From Kordiimonas aquimaris (lineage in GTDB: Bacteria; Pseudomonadota; Alphaproteobacteria; Sphingomonadales; Kordiimonadaceae), in the NCBI RefSeq assembly GCF_025574485.1, contig NZ_JAOBPO010000003.1:225867-289866 (forward strand): a stretch of 64,000 bases of DNA, given 5' to 3'. Positions 1 through 6,016 of this stretch are shown in pieces (position 1 is the stretch's first letter; every line of letters starts with the position of its first letter). Below the pieces are notes generated by a model that saw nothing but the letters and a program-made list of their open reading frames with translations, was not told the DNA's origin and made no database searches. Both the position numbers and the translations under genes were made by a program.

Positions 1-2
1 TT

Positions 3-662
3 GTCGGCGTTACTGGTGGCGGCAAGACGACATTGGCGGAAGGGCTGACAAAGCATTGCCGCCGTATCATCGTGTTAACCACCAAGCCTAAAGCCAAGTG
101 TTTCACCAAGGGCTATCATGAGGCGCGCAAATCTGTTGATGTGCTGAAGTACATCAAACGCAACTGGAACAGCAAGAAGGGCTTTCGCATCGTCTGGCGT
201 GTGTTTTCCGAACCGGGCGACAACAACAAACAGATCAAGGCACTTGATTGGATTTGCCGAAACCTCTGGAAATGGCAGCAAGGTTATGCTGATGAAAAAG
301 ACAATCGCCAGATCGTTCTGAATGTTGATGAGGTGCAGCGTTTCTTCCCGCATTCCGAGGCACAGAAAGGCCACGCCTTTACGTGGGCAGTGTCTGAGGG
401 CAGGGATTGGGGAATAAACTTGCTAGTGGGTACACAGCGGCCCGTTAACATTCATCCGATCTTTAGAGATAACATCACCAATTTTTATTCCTTACGGCTC
501 TCTGGTGATGCCACGTTCAAAAAGGTGAATGAGAATGTCGGCGGCGACCATATGGCACGCCTTAAAGCGATTAAGCAGTTCCATTATGCTTACTTCCGCG
601 ACAAGGCATACATCGCTACAAACAACACGAGAAAACCGACAATCAATCGGGCTTTTCCATAA
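3..662 (+). CDS. Virion genome-packaging ATPase, FtsK/HerA fold (PM2 P9 / PRD1 P9-like), 5' truncated
   Basis: The product is the ATPase expected to translocate viral dsDNA into the preformed, membrane-containing capsid. The reading frame is open to the window edge, so the true start lies upstream; 219 residues are visible. Walker A reads GVTGGGKTT at visible residues 2-10. Walker B is IVLNVDE near residues 104-110, followed by a sensor-like LVGTQRP segment and IFRDN near 146-150, a layout shared with short FtsK/HerA-type packaging ATPases. About 10-20 residues are probably missing. The gene sits upstream of the major capsid gene, separated by two tiny membrane-protein genes, as in PM2-related prophages. 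It is not a large terminase, since no nuclease domain follows. Confidence 0.85.
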   Translation, partial: VGVTGGGKTTLAEGLTKHCRRIIVLTTKPKAKCFTKGYHEARKSVDVLKYIKRNWNSKKGFRIVWRVFSEPGDNNKQIKALDWICRNLWKWQQGYADEKDNRQIVLNVDEVQRFFPHSEAQKGHAFTWAVSEGRDWGINLLVGTQRPVNIHPIFRDNITNFYSLRLSGDATFKKVNENVGGDHMARLKAIKQFHYAYFRDKAYIATNNTRKPTINRAFP

Positions 663-676
663 GCATCGCCAAACAC

Positions 677-701
677 GGCGAGGGGTGATTCGCTCCTCGC
701 C
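677..701. other. Hairpin downstream of the packaging ATPase gene
   Basis: GGCGAGG at 677-683 pairs with CCTCGCC at 695-701 around an 11-base loop. No T tract follows, so it is not a convincing intrinsic terminator. It could attenuate transcription or protect the mRNA end between the ATPase gene and the virion-protein genes. The rest of 663-812 shows no ORF that I can support. Confidence 0.4.
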
Positions 702-812
702 AGCTATAACGAGGCTCAAAATTATCCTTAAGGTTATTTGTCCTAAATTTGACAGCCTGCCTCAAATCTGAGTCTCATGAAGCCTGTTTAACGCAAGGCG
801 AAAATCGACCTC

Positions 813-923
813 ATGAGCAAATATTTAGACGCAAAAATTATCATATCTGGCCTCACTGTGTCGTTGCTCGCCTTTGCTGCAATCGAAACTTACAAACACA
901 TCAAAGGACAGAACAATGGATAG
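813..923 (+). CDS. Small single-span membrane protein (36 aa), probable virion membrane protein
   Basis: This 36-residue ORF starts MSKYLDAKIIISG and has a hydrophobic stretch at about residues 8-25, followed by a polar, basic tail (YKHIKGQNNG). Its stop codon overlaps the start of the next ORF by 8 bases, which argues that both are translated. Viruses of the PM2/PRD1 type carry several such single-span proteins in the internal membrane, so this role is inferred from context and size. The ribosome-binding site is weak. No family could be named. Confidence 0.6.
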   Translation: MSKYLDAKIIISGLTVSLLAFAAIETYKHIKGQNNG

Positions 924-1032
924 GGCTATAGAGTTCACATTTCTTGTTGGCGCAGCCGCAACCGCATTTATCGCGGTGTCGTATGCCGCTAAAAAATGGC
1001 CGAATGCGCCGCTCATCAAGTACGTGGCATAA
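916..1032 (+). CDS. Small single-span membrane protein (38 aa), probable virion membrane protein
   Basis: The ORF encodes MDRAIEFTFLVGAAATA and continues to 38 residues, with one hydrophobic segment at about residues 6-24 and a basic segment (AAKKW) after it. An AAAGGA ribosome-binding sequence lies about 8 bases upstream of the ATG, inside the previous gene, and the two genes overlap by 8 bases. The capsid gene begins 12 bases downstream. A role as an internal-membrane protein of the virion is inferred from its position between the ATPase and the capsid gene. Confidence 0.65.
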   Translation: MDRAIEFTFLVGAAATAFIAVSYAAKKWPNAPLIKYVA

Positions 1033-1044
1033 GGGGTAAAAATC

Positions 1045-1878
1045 ATGCGGTTTGTTGTCCCTAATAACACCGAGTTTTACAATGTCAGTGCGCAGGCTGG
1101 TACGGCGAATATGACGCTACCAGCGGCAAATCATGCGCTGAACCAGATCGATCTGATCTATACGCTAAATGGCACCCGCGCCACGGAAGCGGAGATGATC
1201 GCAGACATTGACGAAATCGAACTTAAAATTGGTGGCACGACACAGCGCCGCTTTACACCAGCACAGCTATTCACGCTTGAGAAGTTGCGAGGTCAAACTG
1301 TCAAAGCAGGGCGCTTGCCTATCCGCTTTACGCAGCCGGAACGCCGCACTGACATCGGCGAAGATCGCACGATCATCTTCCTGAATGAAATCGGGCAAGT
1401 CACCATTGATGTGAAACTCAACGCGCAGGCAACAGCCCGCAAGTTGATCGCACGTCACGTTTCGACGCCGCTTGTTGCTGCTGACCTAAAGCAGCCCAAT
1501 CAAGGCAGCATCATCACGTACAAAAAGAAAAACGTGCTGATCGACAGTGATGGTGAAAACGAAGCCACCTTCATACAGTTACAAGGTCGTGCATTCCATA
1601 CATTCCACGCATTCAGCGCTGATATTACATCGCTCAAAGTGTATCTGGACCAACTCCTGATATGGGATTTTGTCGACAAGCAACATCTGGATGATCTGCT
1701 TGAAGACAATGCTTACGTACCGCAGGCGGACGTATGGTCATTTGGCGGCGAACTGCTTTCATCCCGCTATGTTGACGCAATGGTTTCAGGCGACAGCGTT
1801 TTGCGCTGGGAGTTTGAAATGGACGCAGCTAACAGCTTTGACGTTCTTATCGAAGAACTTGGATCACCTAAGAGGTAA
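1045..1878 (+). CDS. Major capsid protein, double-jelly-roll type (PM2 P2-like)
   Basis: The 277-residue product is close in length to the PM2 capsid protein (about 269 residues, from memory). It shows the same succession of features: an N-terminal strand-rich part (IDEIELKIGG near 55-64), an arginine/lysine-rich turn before RLPIRFTQPE near 91-100, a strand pair ending IGQVTIDVKL near 117-126, and a second barrel beginning with a TSLKVYLDQ segment near 196. The C-terminus carries VLRWEFEMD and a final beta segment. Double-jelly-roll proteins of this kind form pseudo-hexameric trimers that tile the capsid. The ATG has an AAGGGG ribosome-binding sequence upstream. Beta-only composition with no coiled coil and no protease neighbour argues against an HK97 capsid. 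Confidence 0.82.
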   Translation: MRFVVPNNTEFYNVSAQAGTANMTLPAANHALNQIDLIYTLNGTRATEAEMIADIDEIELKIGGTTQRRFTPAQLFTLEKLRGQTVKAGRLPIRFTQPERRTDIGEDRTIIFLNEIGQVTIDVKLNAQATARKLIARHVSTPLVAADLKQPNQGSIITYKKKNVLIDSDGENEATFIQLQGRAFHTFHAFSADITSLKVYLDQLLIWDFVDKQHLDDLLEDNAYVPQADVWSFGGELLSSRYVDAMVSGDSVLRWEFEMDAANSFDVLIEELGSPKR

Positions 1879-1883
1879 AAACC

Positions 1884-2222
1884 ATGTCATTCGTAGCACC
1901 GGGACTAGCAGCCTACAATGAACAACAGCAATCTGCCGCTCAACCATCGGGCGGCGGGTTCTTCGGTCGCCTGCTTGACGGTGCCGGACAGATTGGGCTG
2001 GCTGCATTAGGGTTTGAAGCGCAGAAGTCTATTCTGCGTGACCAACTCAAAATAACCAACCTTGAAGCACAGATCGCAACTGCCGAGCAGCGTGCAGGCA
2101 GTGCAACAGCGACAGGCGCAGTGCCAGCACAAACGGACACGTTTGCAAAATACAAGCCGTGGCTTATTGGCGGCGGTGTTGTTGTGGTGTTGGCAGTAGC
2201 AGCGAAGTGGGCCTTCAAATGA
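1884..2222 (+). CDS. Probable virion membrane protein with coiled coil and C-terminal TM
   Basis: This 112-residue protein has a Gly/Gln/Pro-rich N-terminal third, a probable amphipathic helix or coiled coil at about residues 45-72 (SILRDQLKITNLEAQI), a short Ala/Thr linker, and a strongly hydrophobic segment at about 93-110 ending AAKWAFK. It starts 5 bases after the capsid gene with a GAGG ribosome-binding sequence, and its stop overlaps the next ATG (ATGA). That layout suits a tail-anchored protein of the internal virion membrane. No family is recognised. Confidence 0.7.
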   Translation: MSFVAPGLAAYNEQQQSAAQPSGGGFFGRLLDGAGQIGLAALGFEAQKSILRDQLKITNLEAQIATAEQRAGSATATGAVPAQTDTFAKYKPWLIGGGVVVVLAVAAKWAFK

Positions 2223-2452
2223 CACCTGGCATTTTTGATAGCATTGGACAGCTCGGCGGCAACAGCGGCCCAGCTATCTCTGGTGGCAGTCCGGTTTTCC
2301 AGATTGCCGCAGCACAGCCGTCATTTCTGAGACAACCCGCTTTCTTTGCTGGTGCGCACAGTAATGGCGGTTTATCGGGCCTTTCGTGGCCTGTGGCTGC
2401 TGTTGGTGCCTTGTCTGCAACAGCGCTTGCGGTTGCGTACTTCAAAAAATAG
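2219..2452 (+). CDS. Small probable virion membrane protein (77 aa)
   Basis: The ORF starts at the ATG that overlaps the preceding TGA by four bases, giving 77 residues rather than the longer in-frame ORF beginning earlier. The first 50 residues are Gly/Ser/Ala/Phe-rich with little charge. Residues about 56-73 (SWPVAAVGALSATALAVAY) form a transmembrane helix followed by FKK. It resembles the neighbouring tail-anchored proteins in layout and probably belongs to the virion membrane. The function is unknown. Confidence 0.65.
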   Translation: MTPGIFDSIGQLGGNSGPAISGGSPVFQIAAAQPSFLRQPAFFAGAHSNGGLSGLSWPVAAVGALSATALAVAYFKK

Positions 2453-2461
2453 GGGGCTGGC

Positions 2462-3010
2462 ATGGGACTGTTCGGTGGCAGCTCCAGAAGCACAACATCA
2501 ACCACGGTCAACACGAACACAACCAATGTGTTCAACGATAATCGTCAGGATAATCGCAAGTTCACTGATGCGCGGGTTTACAATACAACGCGTATTGATG
2601 CGCGCCAAGATAACCGCCAGTTTATCGACAACAGCCGCACGATTAAAACAACCAATGTCACCAATATTGATAGCAGGCAGGATAACCGCCAGTTCAACGA
2701 TAATCGCTCAACAACAAACAACTTTGTTGATGAAAGCGTGCATGTTGCTGACGGCGGTATATTCGCAGGCCAAAACGCATCTATCACCATCAATGAAATC
2801 GACAATGATGCGGTATCTGAAGCCTTTGATTTTGCCGAAGCTGTTGCTGAAAAATACAGCCAAGCCAGCACTAATCTGGTGAACGGCGCGCTCAGTCAAA
2901 CAGAAGCAAGCTTTAGCAAACTGTCACAGCGCAATGTGCTGATCATGACAGGGGTTGCCGCCGTTGGTATCGGTGCGAGTGTCTACCTTGGAAGGAAAAA
3001 AGCGGCATGA
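2462..3010 (+). CDS. Tail-anchored repeat protein with three RQDNR repeats, probable virion surface or membrane protein
   Basis: The 182-residue product has an Asn/Thr/Arg/Asp-rich N-terminal half with three copies of RQDNR at residues 28-32, 48-52 and 72-76. Each copy is followed by KF or QF and spaced 20-24 residues apart, interleaved with TTNV-type segments. A second region (residues about 95-155) is acidic and helix-prone, and residues about 158-176 form a transmembrane helix followed by GRKKAA. The periodic polar repeats suggest a beta-solenoid or fibrous spike stem, which is inference. The gene has a GGGGG ribosome-binding region and overlaps the next start by four bases. Confidence 0.7.
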   Translation: MGLFGGSSRSTTSTTVNTNTTNVFNDNRQDNRKFTDARVYNTTRIDARQDNRQFIDNSRTIKTTNVTNIDSRQDNRQFNDNRSTTNNFVDESVHVADGGIFAGQNASITINEIDNDAVSEAFDFAEAVAEKYSQASTNLVNGALSQTEASFSKLSQRNVLIMTGVAAVGIGASVYLGRKKAA

Positions 3011-3660
3011 GTGATCCAATCATTGAAACCATCCCCGCAGGCGGTGAATTTATCCTAAGTGGTCAAGCCAATTATTTTTATTGCTATGCGGCAACGCAAG
3101 AACTCACCTTCACTATTGAAACCAGTGCAGGTGAGCGCACGTTGCCGCTTGATCGCGGTACAGGCTGGCAAGCACCGTTTGAGAAAGTGACTGTCAATAA
3201 CGATACAGGCAGCGCGCAAACGGTAACGATTATCAATCTGTACATACCAGAGTTACCTGTGCGCGGCTTTTTTGATGATCGCGAGCTTGCTGCACAAGTT
3301 GCTGTTGATGGCGGGATTGTAACCAACACAGCACCGCTGACTGATCAAGGTGGATCGATTGGTGGGATCGGCACAAGTGTGCGCGTCTATCAACCAACTG
3401 GTGAGACAGCAGATGTTGTCACGGCAGCGGCTAACCTTAACGGTGTGCGCATACGCGATGCCAATATGTGCCTTACCGCTGGTGCTGGTAATGCTCCGTC
3501 GTACATAGCCGCTGGTCATGATCTGATCGTGTGGTGCAACCAACACAATTTGTATGAGCGAATGAGGAACGAAGTCCACGTACCGGCTGGGACAGCAATA
3601 GCTTATTCAACGCCTGCCGGTGTTACCGCCTTAATTCGCATCAATTACGATATTTTGTGA
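3007..3660 (+). CDS. Predicted beta-rich virion protein, candidate vertex/spike or minor capsid protein
   Basis: The 217-residue protein lacks a signal peptide or membrane span and looks entirely beta-stranded. An N-terminal domain (residues about 1-85) contains alternating strands such as ELTFTIETSAG and VTIINLYIPE. A Gly/Thr-rich linker follows at about 100-130, then a C-terminal part ending in AGVTALIRINYDIL. Its position after the capsid and membrane genes and its all-beta look make a penton, spike or receptor-binding role plausible. This is inferred from context; no family was recognised. It overlaps the previous stop by four bases. Confidence 0.6.
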   Translation: MSDPIIETIPAGGEFILSGQANYFYCYAATQELTFTIETSAGERTLPLDRGTGWQAPFEKVTVNNDTGSAQTVTIINLYIPELPVRGFFDDRELAAQVAVDGGIVTNTAPLTDQGGSIGGIGTSVRVYQPTGETADVVTAAANLNGVRIRDANMCLTAGAGNAPSYIAAGHDLIVWCNQHNLYERMRNEVHVPAGTAIAYSTPAGVTALIRINYDIL

Positions 3661-3670
3661 GGAATGAAGA

Positions 3671-3817
3671 ATGGATATTGAACCACTAGACATTCAAGTT
3701 TTTCCAGAAGGTCACGGCCTGTACCCAAACGGCTGCGTTATCGTAACTGATGAAGACGGCACAACAGAATACACGCTTGAAGCATGGCACGCATTGCAGC
3801 AATCACAGCCGGAATAG
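3671..3817 (+). CDS. Small acidic protein of unknown function (48 aa)
   Basis: The ORF encodes MDIEPLDIQVFPEGHG and continues to 48 residues. It is acidic and soluble-looking, with no membrane segment. The ATG follows a GAGGAATGAAGA ribosome-binding region, and the last 34 bases overlap the long form of the downstream hydrolase gene. Its place between the virion genes and the lysis gene suggests a phage accessory protein. The function cannot be assigned. Confidence 0.5.
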   Translation: MDIEPLDIQVFPEGHGLYPNGCVIVTDEDGTTEYTLEAWHALQQSQPE

Positions 3818-4245
3818 GGCTGATCTTAATCGGAAGGGTTTTGTATATGAACAAGGCTATCGACATTATGGCGCGCACCGCATGGGGCGAAGCACGCGGC
3901 GAAGGCCTGACAGGTATGCGCTCCGTTTGCCATGTGATCATGAACCGCGCCGAGCAGGGCGGATGGTGGGGCAACAGCGTTGTTACGGTAGCGCTTAAGC
4001 CTGAGCAGTTCAGCGCATGGAACGAGGGCGACCCGAACCGCAACAAGATGCTTGCTGTTGATGATAGCAACCCTGACTTTGCAGCGGCACTTTCAATCGC
4101 GGCAAACGTCTATGAAGGCAAATTGCCAGACAATACAGGCGGTGCCACGCACTATCACACCAAGACGGTTAACCCGTTCTGGGCAGAGCCTGACAAAGTA
4201 GTCGCAGACATTGGCAATCACATCTTTTATCGGGGGATCGCGTAA
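3784..4245 (+). CDS. SleB-type cell-wall hydrolase (endolysin or entry lysin)
   Basis: The protein belongs to the SleB/CwlJ hydrolase family (Hydrolase_2). After the N-terminus it shows ARTAWGEARGEGL, the family motif whose Glu is regarded as catalytic, then MNRAEQ, a WGNS segment, FSAWN and a C-terminal ATHYHTKTVNPFW motif. The ATG at 3784 gives 153 residues with an N-terminal hydrophobic helix (AAITAGIGLILIG), a possible signal anchor. A second ATG at 3847 has a GGAAGG ribosome-binding sequence 9 bases upstream and would give a cytoplasmic form of 132 residues, so two products are possible. It likely degrades peptidoglycan in lysis or virus entry, and it lies just ahead of holin-like genes. 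Confidence 0.88.
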   Translation: MARIAAITAGIGLILIGRVLYMNKAIDIMARTAWGEARGEGLTGMRSVCHVIMNRAEQGGWWGNSVVTVALKPEQFSAWNEGDPNRNKMLAVDDSNPDFAAALSIAANVYEGKLPDNTGGATHYHTKTVNPFWAEPDKVVADIGNHIFYRGIA

Positions 4246-4475
4246 TGCCTCTTCCTTTGATCATTTGGGGCGGTGTTGCTGCTGTTACGTTTGTTGTTGG
4301 TGGTGTTGCAACACTTGCCGTTACAGACACGGTTGACGACTTTGGCCGTGCCGCCGAGAAAACCACCAATCTCGTTAACAGCGTGTCGCGTGTCGCCTTA
4401 TGGGGTGCCGCTGGCTACTTAGCTTGGGAAAACCGTGACCTTATCGCCAGTGCCGCAAACAAGGTGCTCAAATAA
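4245..4475 (+). CDS. Two-segment small membrane protein in lysis cassette (76 aa)
   Basis: The product has a strong N-terminal hydrophobic stretch (residues about 4-28) and a second, weaker one (about 49-62), with a charged segment in between (DTVDDFGRAAEKTT). The ATG overlaps the hydrolase stop (TAATG), and its own stop overlaps the next ATG, showing translational coupling. Position and topology allow a role as virion membrane protein or lysis accessory. No family is recognised. Confidence 0.6.
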   Translation: MPLPLIIWGGVAAVTFVVGGVATLAVTDTVDDFGRAAEKTTNLVNSVSRVALWGAAGYLAWENRDLIASAANKVLK

Positions 4476-4600
4476 TGGAATGGGAAGCCCTCAAACTCTT
4501 ATCCACTGGCAGCGACATGCTGACCTATTTGGTGCTCTATGTTCTCTGGAAGATGGACCGCCGCCTTGTTGTTGTTGAAAGCGAAAGGAAACCATCATGA
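4475..4600 (+). CDS. Small protein with one membrane segment (41 aa)
   Basis: The ORF encodes MEWEALKLLSTGSDMLT and continues to 41 residues, with a hydrophobic helix at about 14-25 (MLTYLVLYVLW) followed by KMDRRL and a polar tail. Its start and stop both overlap the neighbouring genes (TAATG upstream, ATGA downstream), which is the main reason to believe it is translated. It could be a lysis accessory or membrane adaptor. The function is unknown. Confidence 0.55.
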   Translation: MEWEALKLLSTGSDMLTYLVLYVLWKMDRRLVVVESERKPS

Positions 4601-4764
4601 GGCGATCATTTGCAAAACGCCGTAACCAGCAGCGCGCTTGCGCTTTGGACCTTCACAGCCTTCCACGCACCGAACTGGATGCTATTGCGCAAGCGAAGGG
4701 CATTCCGGTGTCGCCTCGCTGGAAAGACGAAACGGTCATTCGCTATATCAAGGCGGCAAGTTGA
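4597..4764 (+). CDS. Small HeH/LEM- or SAP-like DNA-binding protein (55 aa)
   Basis: The 55-residue product has a very basic N-terminus (MRRSFAKRRNQQR). It is followed by a short helix-extension-helix pattern, SLPRTELDAIAQAKGI then a loop and ETVIRYIKAAS, resembling HeH/LEM or SAP-type mini-domains found in phage proteins. Such domains can bind DNA or protein, and the basic tail would fit nucleic-acid binding. Starts and stops overlap both neighbours by 3-4 bases. The assignment rests on pattern recognition only. Confidence 0.5.
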   Translation: MRRSFAKRRNQQRACALDLHSLPRTELDAIAQAKGIPVSPRWKDETVIRYIKAAS

Positions 4765-5222
4765 TGTTGTCGCTATTGGGATCGCTGTTAGGGTTTGGTA
4801 CTGGCATTGCACCGCGCATTCTTGGCTATTTTGAAAGGCGCCGCGACCAGAAGCATGACCTTGCCATGATGGAACAGCAGCGCGAAAACATGAAGCTGCG
4901 CCACGGCAACACGATGGAGCAAACCACCACACAAGGTGAAATAGATGCTTACAAGGCAGCTATGCGCTCCGAGAGCGTGCCAAGTGGCAACAGCAAGGTT
5001 GACGCACTCAGGGGCAGCGTGCGGCCTGTGGTGACGTATCTCTATACGCTTATCTTCATCTTTGTTGAGGTTTCATTGTTCTGGATAGCCATGAAGTCTG
5101 GCATGGATGCTTTTGAAGCAAGCAAGGTTATCTGGACGCCAGAAGTGCAAGCCACATACGCAAGCATTCTCTCATTCTGGTTTGCATCCAGAACATTCGG
5201 CAGCAAAGCAAAAGGAGCCTGA
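4764..5222 (+). CDS. Holin of the GTA 3-TM type
   Basis: The start used is the ATG at 4764, overlapping the previous TGA, which yields 152 residues; an upstream in-frame ATG at 4638 lies inside the previous gene. The protein opens with a hydrophobic/Gly segment (LLGSLLGFGTG). It has a long charged region at about residues 22-60 (ERRRDQKHDLAMM), then SVRPVVTYLYTLIFIFVE and a final ILSFWFASRTFG motif. That RP-VTY ... FWFxSR pattern is typical of the holin family associated with gene-transfer-agent release. It probably permeabilises the inner membrane for the SleB hydrolase encoded four genes upstream. Confidence 0.8.
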   Translation: MLSLLGSLLGFGTGIAPRILGYFERRRDQKHDLAMMEQQRENMKLRHGNTMEQTTTQGEIDAYKAAMRSESVPSGNSKVDALRGSVRPVVTYLYTLIFIFVEVSLFWIAMKSGMDAFEASKVIWTPEVQATYASILSFWFASRTFGSKAKGA

Positions 5223-5223
5223 C

Positions 5224-5340
5224 ATGGCAGCATCAAAATCACGCACGGCAAAAGGCCGCTTTAAAAAAGGCAGTCTGGCAGCGAAACGAGCAGGACGCAA
5301 AGGCGGCAAGGCAGCAGCACGCAAACGAAAACGGCGCTAA
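5224..5340 (+). CDS. 38-residue highly basic protein, candidate genome-condensing protein
   Basis: The true start is taken as the ATG at 5224, one base after the holin stop, because an AAAGGAG ribosome-binding sequence precedes it. The in-frame upstream ATG at 5107 lies deep in the holin gene. The product is almost half Lys/Arg with Ala and Gly (GRFKKGSLAAKRAGRKGGKA), like KGG-repeat or histone-tail-like peptides, and has no hydrophobic core. A role in neutralising packaged DNA is an inference. It is the last gene before a strong terminator. Confidence 0.65.
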   Translation: MAASKSRTAKGRFKKGSLAAKRAGRKGGKAAARKRKRR

Positions 5341-5365
5341 CTAACAAACTCCTCCCAAGCAACTC

Positions 5366-5392
5366 AGGCGGTCCGTGTGACCGCCTTTTTTT
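5366..5392 (+). terminator. Rho-independent terminator of the virion/lysis operon
   Basis: AGGCGGTC at 5366-5373 and GACCGCCT at 5379-5386 form an 8-bp stem with a 5-base loop (CGTGT), followed directly by a T7 tract. It closes the long + strand late operon that runs at least from 813 to 5340. Confidence 0.9.
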
Positions 5393-5463
5393 ATCGATCA
5401 TCGTCAAATGCAGCGTGGGTTGATTCCAGCATCGTCAGAAATGGTGGTAACGGCCACAGTCGT

Positions 5464-5590
5464 TATTAGAATATTATTCCAGCCGGCATTCAACCTGGTC
5501 AAGATCTCGAGATCTAATTTACCACCTTATACGAGAATAAATCGCATTATTGGTGTGTAGTAAAAAACAGATAGGAATAATATTCTAATA
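5464..5590. repeat. Perfect 17-bp inverted repeats flanking 93 bp, with internal 14-bp palindrome; candidate phage origin or control region
   Basis: TATTAGAATATTATTCC at 5464-5480 is exactly complementary to GGAATAATATTCTAATA at 5574-5590. Between them lies the perfect palindrome AGATCTCGAGATCT at 5502-5515, which contains two GATC sites. The whole gap from 5393 to 5611 has no ORF that I can support. Its position, between the end of the late operon and the oppositely oriented genes, would suit a replication origin or a regulator-binding region. Intrinsic termination is unlikely, because the arms lie too far apart and no T tract follows. Confidence 0.6.
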
Positions 5591-5611
5591 GTATCCATTC
5601 TAGGCTGTGGT

Positions 5612-6016
5612 TCACGATTTACGATAAGTGCCGTTATCAAGCATGGGGAACATTTTTTGATGCCAGCCGCCGCATAAGCTCTTGTGCATGTGGTTAAAGC
5701 TTTTTCGTGCATCGTAGCATGCTTTTTCAAATCCAGCATATTCACCAGCAGCAACTTCACACCTTTCCAGATACCTTATAGACGACAGAATGGCGCGCTC
5801 TGTGCGCTTTGGTGTGCTTTTGGCTGCATAGTCGCGCCCAGCCATAGAAACCAGCACGCGAGCGAGGTCGCGTGCTTCTGTGGCGTTTCTGATCACATAG
5901 GGCTGCTTACTACCGTAAATGCGTATCCATTCAGCAATGTGGCCAATACGAGCAGCGTTTTGCATTAAAAGCAGGGGGTCATTTAGGCCAGTATAGATAC
6001 GGCGTTCATGCATCAT
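5612..6016 (-). CDS. Phage protein of unknown function (134 aa)
   Basis: The start is placed at 6016 (MMHERRIY), where the ATG codons overlap the stop of the upstream gene; a longer in-frame ORF would run through that whole gene. The product is basic and helix-rich, with a central ARDLARVLVSMAGRDYAA segment, an SIRYLERCEVAAGEYAGFEKA segment, and a C-terminal HMHKSLCGGWHQK. It has no membrane segment or familiar catalytic motif. It forms a two-gene unit with the 85-residue gene upstream, on the strand opposite the late operon, so an early or regulatory role is possible. No family is recognised. Confidence 0.65.
   Translation of the reverse strand: MMHERRIYTGLNDPLLLMQNAARIGHIAEWIRIYGSKQPYVIRNATEARDLARVLVSMAGRDYAAKSTPKRTERAILSSIRYLERCEVAAGEYAGFEKACYDARKSFNHMHKSLCGGWHQKMFPMLDNGTYRKS

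Noticed and set aside
749-777. TTGACA at 749-754 as a -35 element for the capsid operon
   Set aside because: No acceptable -10 sequence is found at 16-18 bp (GTCTCA is present), so a sigma-70 promoter cannot be supported here.
2346-2882. 178-residue + strand ORF overlapping the repeat protein
   Set aside because: It is an alternative frame across two real phage genes, starts inside the 2219-2452 gene without a ribosome-binding site, and has an implausible composition. The 2462-3010 frame carries the repeats and membrane anchor.
5107-5223. N-terminal extension of the small basic protein
   Set aside because: This upstream in-frame stretch lies entirely within the holin gene. The ATG at 5224 has its own ribosome-binding site and is the supported start.
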